In this document: positions 48,009 to 55,589 of the stretch, piece after piece
How positions within the stretch are numbered: position 1 is the first letter of the stretch
Layout: each line of letters starts with the position of its first letter
Assembly: GCA_963777915.1 (NCBI GenBank)
Contig: CAVZSH010000003.1
Span: 558,001 to 622,000, forward strand
Length of the DNA stretch: 64,000 bases
Direction of reading: 5' to 3'
Source: CAVUPF01 sp963777915
Lineage (GTDB): Bacteria; Actinomycetota; Thermoleophilia; Solirubrobacterales; 70-9
Notes under the pieces: generated by a model
What the model saw: the letters and a program-made list of their open reading frames with translations, nothing else
What the model was told of the DNA's origin: nothing
Databases searched by the model: none
Position numbers and translations under genes: made by a program

Positions 48009-48455
48009 TCAGCCTCGGTCGTGGAAGTAGAACTGTGGCAGCGCGCCCTCGATGACGTCTTGGGTCATCTTCTGCGCCACCTCAAGGTCACCGGTCCGCA
48101 CCGCGATGTCATCGAGGGTGACGATCCCGGCGAGGCTGTTGCCGTCGATGACGGCCAGCCGTCGCACCCGGTGCTGGACCATCAGCGCCGCCGCCTCGTC
48201 TAGCTCCATCTCCGGCTCGGCGGAGACCAGCGGCCGCGAGGCGAGCTCGCCGACCTGCGACTCGGCGGCGATCCCCTCAGCGAAGGCGCGCAGCGCCAGA
48301 TCGCGGTCGGTGACCATCGCCACCGGCGAGCCGGCCGGGTCGACGATCACCACCGATCCCACCCGGTGGTCGCGCATCAGCTGCGCCACCGAGATGGCGC
48401 TAGCCTCCCCGGTCGCGGTGACGACGCCCGCGGTCATGATCTCCTTGAGCCGCAC
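48009..48455 (-). CDS. Two-CBS-domain protein
   Basis: 148 residues, almost entirely a tandem CBS pair. LKEIMTAGVVTATGEASAISVAQLMRDHRVGSVVIVD...VAMVTDRDLAL is the first, VSAEPEMELDEAAALMVQHRVRRLAVID...GIVTLDDIA the second. Such free-standing CBS proteins bind adenine nucleotides and sense energy state. GTG 48455 (RLKEIM) is favoured, because TAGCGT lies 7 bases upstream on this strand. An ATG at 48476 would overlap the start of the divergent gene. It shares its -10 region with the zinc-ribbon gene at 48475. Confidence 0.88.
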   Translation of the reverse strand: MRLKEIMTAGVVTATGEASAISVAQLMRDHRVGSVVIVDPAGSPVAMVTDRDLALRAFAEGIAAESQVGELASRPLVSAEPEMELDEAAALMVQHRVRRLAVIDGNSLAGIVTLDDIAVRTGDLEVAQKMTQDVIEGALPQFYFHDRG

Positions 48456-48461
48456 TGGCCG

Positions 48462-48468
48462 TACGCTA
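48462..48468. promoter_or_regulatory. Symmetric bidirectional -10 box TACGCTA
   Basis: Read on the plus strand, TACGCT (48462-48467) is 7 bases before ATG 48475. Read on the minus strand, TAGCGT (48468-48463) is 7 bases before GTG 48455. The same seven bases can therefore serve as -10 for two divergent leaderless transcripts. Confidence 0.6.
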
Positions 48469-48474
48469 CCGCGC

Positions 48475-49104
48475 ATGAGCACAGAGCGGCGCACTCCCGT
48501 CGTCCCGCTGGAGGCGGGCCACAGCCCCGACAATCCTCCTTGTCCGGCCTGTGGGGAGCCGCTGTTCGGCGTGATGGCCATGCGGTCGGGCCTGCGCGGG
48601 GCGGTCAGCCGCTGTGAGAGCTGCGGCCTCGGCGTGGTGGGCGAATCGGGCGGCACCGAGGAGGCCCTGCACGAGCTGGACCGCCTCAAGCACGAGGGGA
48701 GGCTGCTGATCGTCAACCGGGCCAGCTCCGCGGCCTCGCTCGGCGGGGCCGGCTGGGCTGGATTTCAGCCCAGCGCCCACTACCTGTTCACGGTCGAGGC
48801 GGTGCGACGCCTGGTCGCGCGCCGCGACCAGGTCGTCAAGCGACGGCGCTGGGCGCCTGCCCTGGGGCTGGCGATCACTTGGCAAACGCTGCTCAACAGC
48901 CTCACCTTCGGCCGCAACGCTGCCTTCGGCGCCCTGGAATGGGGAGAAGCAACCGCGGCCGAGCGCCCCTGGCAGCGCCGGATCGACGCCCTGATCAGCG
49001 TCGTGTTGGCGATCCCGGCACTTCTCGTGGCGCTGCCAATCGAGCTGGCCGACGCGGCGATCGGCCGCGGCGCGGCGATCTACCTGTTCCTCGAGCTGAT
49101 CTAG
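48475..49104 (+). CDS. Zinc-ribbon protein with C-terminal hydrophobic segment, unknown function
   Basis: 209 residues. An N-terminal CPACGEPLF...CESCGLGV forms a likely zinc ribbon (CxxC pairs about 22 apart). The middle part, GAGWAGFQPSAHYLFTVEAVRRLVARR, recalls the C-terminal end of zinc-ribbon SAM methyltransferases, but no SAM-binding motif is present, so it may be a reduced relative. A hydrophobic segment near the C-terminus (ISVVLAIPALLVALPIELADAAIG) could be a membrane helix. I do not recognise the family. ATG 48475 follows TACGCT by 7 bases. Confidence 0.7.
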   Translation: MSTERRTPVVPLEAGHSPDNPPCPACGEPLFGVMAMRSGLRGAVSRCESCGLGVVGESGGTEEALHELDRLKHEGRLLIVNRASSAASLGGAGWAGFQPSAHYLFTVEAVRRLVARRDQVVKRRRWAPALGLAITWQTLLNSLTFGRNAAFGALEWGEATAAERPWQRRIDALISVVLAIPALLVALPIELADAAIGRGAAIYLFLELI

Positions 49105-49110
49105 CGGAAT

Positions 49111-49380
49111 CTAGGCGAGGCCCTCACGGGCCTCGCGCACCAGCGTCACGGCCTCCGGGAAGAGGACGCGGATCGCGTCGCGCACCTGCATCGCCTGCTC
49201 GTCGGGGCTGCCGCTGAGGTCGATCTGGCCGATCGAAGCGACGGTCATCTCAACCGCAAGCTTGATCGCGTTGTCGGCCCAGGCCACCCGCTGCGAAGAC
49301 TGCATCTGCTCCGACAGCTCCTCCATGCGGGCCCGGAACTCGTCCGGGTCGCCGAAGAGGTTGAACGGACTTCCCTCCAT
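49111..49380 (-). CDS. Small conserved-looking protein of unknown function
   Basis: 89 residues from ATG 49380 (EGSPFNLFGDPDEFRARMEEL). It is helical and acidic, without membrane segments or cysteines; the C-terminus is RDAIRVLFPEAVTLVREAREGLA. I do not recognise a family. The upstream in-frame extension to 49566 is Arg/Pro-rich and looks like out-of-frame sequence. Its end is convergent with the zinc-ribbon gene and contains a strong hairpin. Confidence 0.55.
   Translation of the reverse strand: MEGSPFNLFGDPDEFRARMEELSEQMQSSQRVAWADNAIKLAVEMTVASIGQIDLSGSPDEQAMQVRDAIRVLFPEAVTLVREAREGLA
49115..49136. terminator. Strong hairpin at a convergent junction
   Basis: GCGAGGCCC-TCAC-GGGCCTCGC is a perfect 9-bp stem with a 4-base loop, 10 bases after the zinc-ribbon stop. 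It lies inside the last codons of the convergent small gene. There is no T-tract. Confidence 0.6.
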
Positions 49381-49510
49381 ACCGACATGAAAGCAAAGGC
49401 CAGAAGACGGCGCCGAGCCTTTGACTCTCGGTCGGTCTCGATGCGCCCAGCCGCCCTTCCATGGAGGCATGCGAGGAAGAGGGCAGACTCCGAGCACGTC
49501 GAGCGAGCAA

Positions 49511-50179
49511 TCAGCCAGGTTCCTCGACGGGCGGCCGCCAGACCTCACCCCCGAGCACCCGCTCAAAGCCGACCCAAAGGGCGTTCATCGCGGTGGCGAC
49601 TACCCGCTCTCGAGGCACCTGCGGGTGCTCGTGCCACCAGATGGCCAAACCTTGCAGGACGCCGCGCAGGACCACCCAAGCCATGTCCAGTCCCTCGCCT
49701 TCCACCGAACCCGCGACCCCTTCGGCGCCCGGCTCGGCGGCCAAGAGGGGAAGTATCGCGTCGCGGCTCCGGGCGGCCACCTCGAGGTGCATGGCGGCGA
49801 TCTCGGGGTCGCCGGTGGTGTCGCGAAAGAGCATCCGCCCGGCAAAGGGGTGTGCCTCGATGTAGGCAAACCAGGAGTCGAAGGAGCGCGCGACTCGCCG
49901 CTCGGGCGGATCCTCGCCGCGGAAGTTGATGCTCCATACCTGGCGCAAATCGGCGAAGTGGCGTTCCAGCAAGCACCTGTAGAGGTCCTGCTTTGAATCG
50001 AAGTGGTCATAGACGACCGGCGGCGTCACTCCCGACCGCCTCGCGATTTCCTCGATCGAGGCCCCCTGGTAGCCGCGCTCCGCGAACACCTCGGTTGCGG
50101 CCCTCGCGATCACCTCGCGACGCGCCGCGGCGACCATGCGCTTCCGGGGTTTCGCTGTCTTCTCGGTCTCGGTTGACAA
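49511..50179 (-). CDS. TetR-family transcriptional regulator
   Basis: 222 residues. The helix-turn-helix is REVIARAATEVFAERGYQGASIEEIARRSGVTPPVVYDHFDSKQDLY. The ligand-binding C-terminal half is helical, with a long loop (GAEGVAGSVEGEGLD). TTG 50179 (STETEKTAKPRKRM) has AGGAG 8 bases upstream. The ATG at 50224 would place the operator inside the gene and is rejected. It is divergent from a CrtA-like gene, with two CCTA...TAGG inverted repeats between, so it probably represses both itself and that gene. Confidence 0.88.
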   Translation of the reverse strand: MSTETEKTAKPRKRMVAAARREVIARAATEVFAERGYQGASIEEIARRSGVTPPVVYDHFDSKQDLYRCLLERHFADLRQVWSINFRGEDPPERRVARSFDSWFAYIEAHPFAGRMLFRDTTGDPEIAAMHLEVAARSRDAILPLLAAEPGAEGVAGSVEGEGLDMAWVVLRGVLQGLAIWWHEHPQVPRERVVATAMNALWVGFERVLGGEVWRPPVEEPG

Positions 50180-50228
50180 CCTAGGCACTCCTAGGTACGG
50201 TTCGAACCACTTCCTAGTTATCATTAGG
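50179..50228. promoter_or_regulatory. TetR-type operators between tetR and the CrtA-like gene
   Basis: ACCTAGG-CACT-CCTAGGT (50179-50196) is a perfect 7-bp inverted repeat. CCTA-GTTATCAT-TAGG (50213-50228) is a weaker relative that overlaps TAGGTT (50225-50230), a likely -10 box for the CrtA-like gene. Binding at either site could block both genes. Confidence 0.6.
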
Positions 50229-50254
50229 TTAGAGCTTCGAGCGGAAGGAGTCGC

Positions 50255-50947
50255 ATGATCGTTTCAGTGCATCTCGCCAACCTCGGTTGGCGCGCGGCGC
50301 CCCGCTTCCTGCGCGGTAAATCAGACCTCTCCGCGGTTGAAGGGCTGCGCTACGCAGAGACCACGCTCACGGCGCCGCTGAGCGAAAGCCTTCTCCCATC
50401 CCCAAGGCTCGGGCGGGTGGGGCTGATCGCATCCTGGGATGACGACAAAGCGCTCGATGCGTTCTCCGCCACCCACCCGCTCGCAGAGCAACTCTCCAGC
50501 GGCTGGCATGTGCGGCTGGAGCCGCTGCGGGTCTACGGCGCCTGGTCGGGGCTGCCCGACCTTCCCGCGCAGGAACTCCCGGTCGCCGATGAGGAGCCGG
50601 TGGCTGTGCTGACGCTGGGTCAGCTCCGACTCCGCCGCGTGCGCCCGTTCCTGCGGGCAAGCGCTCGCGCCGAGGGCGAGGCAATCGCAGACCCGGGGCT
50701 GCTGGCCTCGACCGGTCTGGCGCGCCCGCCTCGGATGGTCGCGACGTTCTCGCTCTGGCGAAGCGCCAAGGAGATGCGCGACTACGCCTACGGCCGCAGC
50801 AGTGGAGCGCACCCGGCTGCGACCAGCGCCCACCGGGCCGAGCCGTTTCATCACGAGTCCGCGTTCGTGCGCTTCCGGCCGTACGCATCGGTGGGGCGCT
50901 GGGGCAGGGGCGACCCGCTCGCCGCCGCGGTGGCTACAGCAGCCTGA
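50255..50947 (+). CDS. Spheroidene-monooxygenase-like protein (CrtA-type)
   Basis: 230 residues. The C-terminal part, RPFLRASARAEGEAIADPGLLASTGLARPPRMVATFSLWRS...MRDYAYG...HRAEPFHHESAFVRFRPYAS, closely resembles CrtA-type spheroidene monooxygenases. In purple bacteria these add a keto group to carotenoids using heme. No other carotenoid gene is nearby, so the substrate here is open. GGAAGGAG lies 8 bases before ATG 50255. A divergent tetR and its operators point to inducible control. Confidence 0.75.
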   Translation: MIVSVHLANLGWRAAPRFLRGKSDLSAVEGLRYAETTLTAPLSESLLPSPRLGRVGLIASWDDDKALDAFSATHPLAEQLSSGWHVRLEPLRVYGAWSGLPDLPAQELPVADEEPVAVLTLGQLRLRRVRPFLRASARAEGEAIADPGLLASTGLARPPRMVATFSLWRSAKEMRDYAYGRSSGAHPAATSAHRAEPFHHESAFVRFRPYASVGRWGRGDPLAAAVATAA

Positions 50948-50968
50948 CCCTGAACCGCCGGCCGGCGC

Positions 50969-51976
50969 TCATCGCGTGCCGGCAGTCGAAGCGTGCGGCT
51001 GGGCGCCCGCTTCCTCCCGCCCCGCCTCCTCCTGGGCCTGGCGAACCAGGCCGCGCCAGTCGGTTGTGCGGAATACGAGCAGCATCGCGGCAAAGCCGAG
51101 GATCACCGACCAGGCCGCGATCGCGATCTGCGTCCCGACCGAGAAAGAGAGCACCGCGGTGCGCGACGGCCCGGCCAGGGTCGCCACCAGCAGAGCCTGC
51201 TGGGCGCCGGCGCCGCCGGGCGTGAGGGGAATGATCGTCGAGATCGACTGAACGCTCATCACCAACATCACGTTGCCAACCGAACCGGCGAGCCCGAACG
51301 CCTCGAGAAAGAACCAGAAAGCAGCGAAACGACAGAGCCAGCCGATCCCCTGCCAGGCGGCGACCTCACGCAGGTAGCGGCGCGGCTGGGCGAGGATAAG
51401 AACCCCCTGCCTAACCCTCGCCCAGAAGCGACGAACGTGGTGGGCGAGGTAGTAGATCGCCACCGCGATGGCGAGCAGCAGTGCCCCGGTCGCGATCGCA
51501 AACGCCTGCGGGTGGTCGGCCCAGAAAGAGATCTCGAAGGCCGGCAGGTGCGGGAGTTCGGGCAGGCTGGGCAGCAGGCCCTGGCTACTCGCGTAGAGAA
51601 AGACGAGCAGGCCCGCGGCGGTATCGAAGATGGACTGGACGAAGAATGAGGAAGTAACGGCCGGATAGGAGGAGTTGGGGATCTGGCGCTTGACCAGGAA
51701 GACCTTGGTGACGTCGCCGGCGTGGGCGGGGATCACGGCGTTGATCCCCGCTCCGGCCAGGTAGGCGGCGCAGAGGCGCGTGAAGGAGATGCGCGTGTCG
51801 GGATAGGCGGCCCGCAGCACGTTTCGCCAAGACCACGCGCGCGCCAGCTGCATCGCCAGCAGGAACCCCAACGCAACCGCAAAGGGCGTCCAGTGGATGT
51901 CCGTGAGATGCCTGAAAAACGCGGCGGCGGCGTTGGAGAAAGAGTTGAAGCTGGAGGCGAGATCGGCTGACTGCAT
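50969..51976 (-). CDS. Lysylphosphatidylglycerol-synthase-TM-like (flippase-like, UPF0104) membrane protein
   Basis: 335 residues, about eight transmembrane helices. WRNVLRAAYPDTRISFTRLCAAYLAGAGINAVIPAHAGDVTKVFLVKRQI and STIIPLTPGGAGAQQALLVATL are the signature loops of the LPG-synthase TM/flippase-like family. The catalytic MprF C-terminal domain is absent, so lipid translocation or an unknown lipid role is more likely than aminoacylation. ATG 51976 lies 7 bases after TAGTGT. It is divergent from the sulfotransferase and shares its -10 bases. Confidence 0.87.
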   Translation of the reverse strand: MQSADLASSFNSFSNAAAAFFRHLTDIHWTPFAVALGFLLAMQLARAWSWRNVLRAAYPDTRISFTRLCAAYLAGAGINAVIPAHAGDVTKVFLVKRQIPNSSYPAVTSSFFVQSIFDTAAGLLVFLYASSQGLLPSLPELPHLPAFEISFWADHPQAFAIATGALLLAIAVAIYYLAHHVRRFWARVRQGVLILAQPRRYLREVAAWQGIGWLCRFAAFWFFLEAFGLAGSVGNVMLVMSVQSISTIIPLTPGGAGAQQALLVATLAGPSRTAVLSFSVGTQIAIAAWSVILGFAAMLLVFRTTDWRGLVRQAQEEAGREEAGAQPHASTAGTR

Positions 51977-51982
51977 CGCAGC

Positions 51983-51989
51983 TACACTA
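51983..51989. promoter_or_regulatory. Symmetric bidirectional -10 box TACACTA
   Basis: On the plus strand TACACT (51983-51988) is 9 bases before GTG 51998. On the minus strand TAGTGT (51989-51984) is 7 bases before ATG 51976. The 21-bp gap between divergent start codons leaves no room for separate promoters. Confidence 0.6.
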
Positions 51990-51997
51990 GCCCGCTC

Positions 51998-52987
51998 GTG
52001 TCAGAGGCCGAGACGCAGATCCCGTCCACCCAGGTCCCGCCTGACCCAGCCGACGAGGCGATGTGCGGACGCGCTCGCGAGCGCTACACGGCCGACCGGA
52101 GCAGTGGCCGCCGACGCCGCCGCAAGCGACACGCCGCGCTACCGAACCTGATCATCATCGGCGGGCTGAAGTGCGGTACGACCAGCATCCACCACTACCT
52201 CGGGCTACACCCGGAGATCCAGATGTCGAAGCCCAAGGAGCTGAACTTTTTCGTCGAGGAGCTGAACTGGGACCTGGGGCTCGACTGGTACGCCAGCCGC
52301 TTCGACGACCGCGCCGGGGTTCGGGGCGAGTCCTCCCCCCACTACACGAACCTGCCCCGCTTCGGTGGGGTTGCCCGGCGCGTGTACGAGCACTGCCCCG
52401 ACGCGCGACTGATCTACATGGTTCGCGACCCGATCAAGCGCATCCTCTCCCACTGGGTGCACGCGACCGGGGCGGGGTATGAGAGCCGCGAGATGGTCGC
52501 GACTCTCTCGGAGCCTGGTTCCTCCTATATACAGCGCTCGATGTACTGGATGCAGCTGCAGCCCTACCTGGAGCGTTTCGACCGCGCTCAGATCGAAATC
52601 TTTACCCAGGAGGAGCTTCAGGCCGAGCGGGAGGCGACGATGCGCAAGGCGTTTGCCTTCGCCGGGGTCGATGAGGGGTTTACCTCCGAGCAGTTCGGCC
52701 GCGAGTGGGAGAAGTCGGCTGCGAAGCAGGGCGACAAATACCAGCTGATGGAGAGACTGATCAAGCTGCCGGGCTTCCGCTCCTTCGACCGCAACTTCGA
52801 CCGCCTGCCCGAGTCGATGCGCTGGCTGGTCGAGAAGGTCGTCCACGATCCCGAGAAGCCGCCGGCGCCCAAGCCGAAGCTGCCCGACGATCTGTTCGAG
52901 ACGCTCCGCGGCGGCTTCGGCGAAGATGTCGCGGCGCTGCAGCGCTTCGCCGGTCGCGAGTTCGCCGGCTGGAACGACTACTCCTGA
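51998..52987 (+). CDS. Sulfotransferase-domain protein
   Basis: 329 residues. The PAPS 5'-phosphosulfate loop is IIGGLKCGTTSIHHYL. The 3'-phosphate-binding motif is YMVRDPIKRILSHWVH. KPKELNFF near residue 80 and GESSPHY match the heparan-type sulfotransferase group. It would transfer sulfate from PAPS to a hydroxyl or amine of a glycan or small molecule. The N-terminal 45 residues are disordered and Arg-rich. GTG 51998 follows TACACT by 9 bases. The window also holds a sulfatase, but 31 kb away. Confidence 0.88.
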   Translation: MSEAETQIPSTQVPPDPADEAMCGRARERYTADRSSGRRRRRKRHAALPNLIIIGGLKCGTTSIHHYLGLHPEIQMSKPKELNFFVEELNWDLGLDWYASRFDDRAGVRGESSPHYTNLPRFGGVARRVYEHCPDARLIYMVRDPIKRILSHWVHATGAGYESREMVATLSEPGSSYIQRSMYWMQLQPYLERFDRAQIEIFTQEELQAEREATMRKAFAFAGVDEGFTSEQFGREWEKSAAKQGDKYQLMERLIKLPGFRSFDRNFDRLPESMRWLVEKVVHDPEKPPAPKPKLPDDLFETLRGGFGEDVAALQRFAGREFAGWNDYS

Positions 52988-53012
52988 GCAGAAACCCAGC
53001 CCCCGGTCAGAT

Positions 53013-53018
53013 TAGGCT
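53013..53018 (+). promoter_or_regulatory. -10 box of the RibD-C reductase gene
   Basis: TAGGCT lies 8 bases before GTG 53027. Confidence 0.45.
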
Positions 53019-53026
53019 CCAGGCTA

Positions 53027-53758
53027 GTGCAGCGCCTGCTTCCCGATCCCGGCCCGACCACGGTGGAACGACAGCTCGACTCCTACCGGCCTTGGGAGGA
53101 GCCGCGCGAAGATCGTCCGCTCGTCGCCGCCAACTTCGCCGCCACGGTCGATGGGCGGGCGACGATCGGTGGCGTCTCGGGGCCGATCGGCTCCGCCGCG
53201 GACACCGGGATGCTGGCCGGGCTGCGGACCCGTTTCGACGCTGTGATGATCGGGGCGGGGACGATGCGCGCCGAGCGCTACGGGCGGCTGATCTCCAACC
53301 AGGAGCAGCGGGAGCACCGTGAGCGGATCGGCCTCCCCCACGACCCGCTGATGGTCATTGTCAGCGGCCGGCTCGACCTGCCCTGGGACGCACCGCTGTT
53401 CAGCGCCGGGGCCGGGCGGGTGCTGGTCTTCACCGCCTCCGAGGATGAGCCGCCGCAGACCGCGACATCGCTGCGGGTCGTCCGCCACGAGGGCGTCGTC
53501 GACATCGTCGAGGCGCTTCGCCACCTGCGCCAGGAGCGCGGCATCAGGGCACTGCTCTGCGAGGGGGGGCCTGGTCTACACGGCGAGCTGGAGGGCGGCG
53601 GGCTGGTCGACGACCTCTTCCTGACGATCGCCCCAAAGCTGGCGGGAGGCATGGCGCCTCGCATCCTTGAGGGCGAGTTGCCGGCCGTGGCCGAGCTGGA
53701 GCTGACCTGGCTGTTGGAGCGCGATAGCGAGCTGTTCGCCCGTTACCGCCGCCGCTGA
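53027..53758 (+). CDS. RibD C-terminal-domain (dihydrofolate-reductase-like) reductase
   Basis: 243 residues. AANFAATVDGRATIGGVSGPIGSAADTGMLAGLRTRFDAVMIGAGTMRAERYG is the RibD-C NADPH-binding pattern, and LLCEGGPGLHGELEGGGLVDDLFLTIAPKLAGG completes it. Members reduce the ribosylamino-pyrimidine of riboflavin synthesis or related substrates. The deaminase domain of RibD is absent, and no other rib gene is near, so a role in riboflavin is only possible. GTG 53027 lies 8 bases after TAGGCT. Confidence 0.87.
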   Translation: MQRLLPDPGPTTVERQLDSYRPWEEPREDRPLVAANFAATVDGRATIGGVSGPIGSAADTGMLAGLRTRFDAVMIGAGTMRAERYGRLISNQEQREHRERIGLPHDPLMVIVSGRLDLPWDAPLFSAGAGRVLVFTASEDEPPQTATSLRVVRHEGVVDIVEALRHLRQERGIRALLCEGGPGLHGELEGGGLVDDLFLTIAPKLAGGMAPRILEGELPAVAELELTWLLERDSELFARYRRR

Positions 53759-53800
53759 GCTAGCGTTCCCCCGGCCCGAGCCCCGAGGAGAGGACGCCCC

Positions 53801-55063
53801 ATGGACTTCACCCCCAGCCCCCAGGTAGAGGCCGTGCGCGAGCGCATCCTCGACTTCATGGACGAGCGGATCTTCCCGCAGGAGCGGCAGATCATGGAGG
53901 CGCTCGACGCCGAGGTCGGCCCCGGCGTCCCCTACCCGAAGATCCTGGTCGAGGTCCGCGAGCGAGCCCGTTCGGAGGGCCTTTGGAACCTGTTCATGCC
54001 CGACGAGCGCTATGGCCCGGGGCTTGCGAACTGGGAGTACGGGCTGCTCTGCGAGGAGATGGGGCGCAGCCCGGCGGCGGCGCCGATGGCCTTCAACTGC
54101 GCGGCACCGGACACCGGCAACATGGAGATCCTCGCCGAGCACGGCAGCGAGGAGCAGCGCCAGCGCTGGCTTGAGCCCCTGCTGGAGGGCCAGATCCGCT
54201 CCTGCTTCTCGATGACCGAGCCCGAGGTGTCGGGCTCCGATCCGACCCTCTTGCAGGCCCGCGCCGTGCGCGACGGCGATCAGTGGGTGATCGACGGCCA
54301 CAAGTGGTTCACCTCCGGCGCGGTCGGCGCCGAGCTGGCGATCGCGATGGTCGTCACCGACCCCGAGGCGCACCCCTACGCGCGCGCCTCGATGATCTGC
54401 GTCCCCACCGACACGCCCGGCTTCAACCTCGTCCGCCCGATTCCTGTGATGGGCCATGACCGCGGGCCCGGGCACTGCGAGATCCGCTACGAAGGCTGCC
54501 GCGTGCCTGTCTCGAATCTCCTCGGCGAGCAGGGCATGGGCTTTGCTGTTGCCCAGGACCGCCTCGGCCCTGGCCGCATCCACCACTGCATGCGAGCGAT
54601 CGGCACTGCCGAGCGGGCACTGGAGATGATGTGCCGTCGCGCCAACGAGCGCCAGGCGTTCGGCGGCCCGCTGGCCGACAAGCAGTTCGTGCAGGAGTCG
54701 ATCGCCACCTCGCGGATGGAGATCGACCAAGCCCGACTGCTCACTCTCTATGCCGCCTGGAAGATGGATACCGAGGGCAAGCGGGCCGCCCGTCAGGCGA
54801 TCTCCGCGATCAAGGTCGTCGCCGCCAACATGGTCATGGACGTTCTCGACCGCGCGATCCAGGTCCACGGCTCGCTGGGCATGACCGACGACACCCCCCT
54901 GGCGGCGCTGTGGCGCTTTAGCCGTATGCTCCGCTTGGCGGATGGCCCCGACGAGGTCCACAAGATGGTCCTGGCCCGCCGCGAGCTGAACCGCTGGTCG
55001 AAGCGAGCCGAGGCCGAGACCAGCGGCGATCTGACCACCAAACACGCCCCGCGGGCAATTTGA
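53801..55063 (+). CDS. Acyl-CoA dehydrogenase
   Basis: 420 residues. FSMTEPEVSGSDPTLLQARAV is the flavin- and substrate-binding loop. RAIGTAERALEMMCRRANERQAFGGPLADKQFVQ and VHGSLGMTDDTPLAALWRFSRMLRLADGPDEVH are typical of the C-terminal domain. It resembles the ACAD10/11-like bacterial group, often paired with phosphotransferase-type proteins such as that at 58426. TAGCGT at 53761-53766 and GAGGAGAGG before ATG 53801 give a leadered message. A 149-residue unknown protein follows at 30 bases. Confidence 0.93.
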   Translation: MDFTPSPQVEAVRERILDFMDERIFPQERQIMEALDAEVGPGVPYPKILVEVRERARSEGLWNLFMPDERYGPGLANWEYGLLCEEMGRSPAAAPMAFNCAAPDTGNMEILAEHGSEEQRQRWLEPLLEGQIRSCFSMTEPEVSGSDPTLLQARAVRDGDQWVIDGHKWFTSGAVGAELAIAMVVTDPEAHPYARASMICVPTDTPGFNLVRPIPVMGHDRGPGHCEIRYEGCRVPVSNLLGEQGMGFAVAQDRLGPGRIHHCMRAIGTAERALEMMCRRANERQAFGGPLADKQFVQESIATSRMEIDQARLLTLYAAWKMDTEGKRAARQAISAIKVVAANMVMDVLDRAIQVHGSLGMTDDTPLAALWRFSRMLRLADGPDEVHKMVLARRELNRWSKRAEAETSGDLTTKHAPRAI

Positions 55064-55093
55064 GAGTTTCAGAGGGCTGAAAGGAGAGCGTCG

Positions 55094-55543
55094 ATGACAG
55101 GAAAGGCCGACTTCAGCCACGAGGAGTGGGAGGTGATCCTGGAGGGGCCGACGAGCGCCGGGATGATCGTCTCAACCGCCGAGCGCGGCGGCACCTTCCG
55201 CGAGGTCTTCGCGATGGCGAAGGCCTACACCGAGGCTCGCAAGGAGCACGGCGACTCCGCCCTCCTCGACGAGATCGTCTCGCGAAAGCCCGAGATCGAC
55301 CACGCTAAGGCCCACTCCCCAGAAGAGCTGAAGGAGCATGGCCTGCAGCGGATTCGAGAAGCGATCGCGCTGCTCGAGCAGAAGGCGACCCCCCAGGAGC
55401 TCGATGACTACCGACGCTTCATCACCTCGCTCGCGCAGCGAGTCGCCGGAGCGAAGACCGAGGACAAGGACCAGCCAATTAGCGACGCGGAGAGCTCCGC
55501 GATCGCCGCGATCGCCGAGGCTCTCGGGGCGGCTGCGTCTTGA
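55094..55543 (+). CDS. Conserved-looking helical protein of unknown function
   Basis: 149 residues, helical and charged, with no cysteine or membrane segment. FSHEEWEVILEGPTSAGMIVSTAERGGTFREVFAMAKAYTEAR at the start, then DEIVSRKPEIDHAKAHSPEELKEHGLQRIREAIALLEQKATPQELDDYRRFI. AAGGAGAG lies before ATG 55094. It is 30 bases after the acyl-CoA dehydrogenase and probably in its operon. The pattern hints at a TerB-like helical fold, but I cannot assign it. A strong hairpin follows its stop. Confidence 0.75.
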   Translation: MTGKADFSHEEWEVILEGPTSAGMIVSTAERGGTFREVFAMAKAYTEARKEHGDSALLDEIVSRKPEIDHAKAHSPEELKEHGLQRIREAIALLEQKATPQELDDYRRFITSLAQRVAGAKTEDKDQPISDAESSAIAAIAEALGAAAS

Positions 55544-55559
55544 GCGGGGAAGATCGCCA

Positions 55560-55583
55560 GCGCCGTGCTATGCAGCACGGCGC
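55560..55583. terminator. Strong hairpin ending the acyl-CoA dehydrogenase operon
   Basis: GCGCCGTGCT-ATGC-AGCACGGCGC is a perfect 10-bp stem with a 4-base loop, 17 bases after the stop of the 55094 gene. The bases after it (TGCTTCC) are only mildly T-rich. Confidence 0.7.
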
Positions 55584-55589
55584 TGCTTC

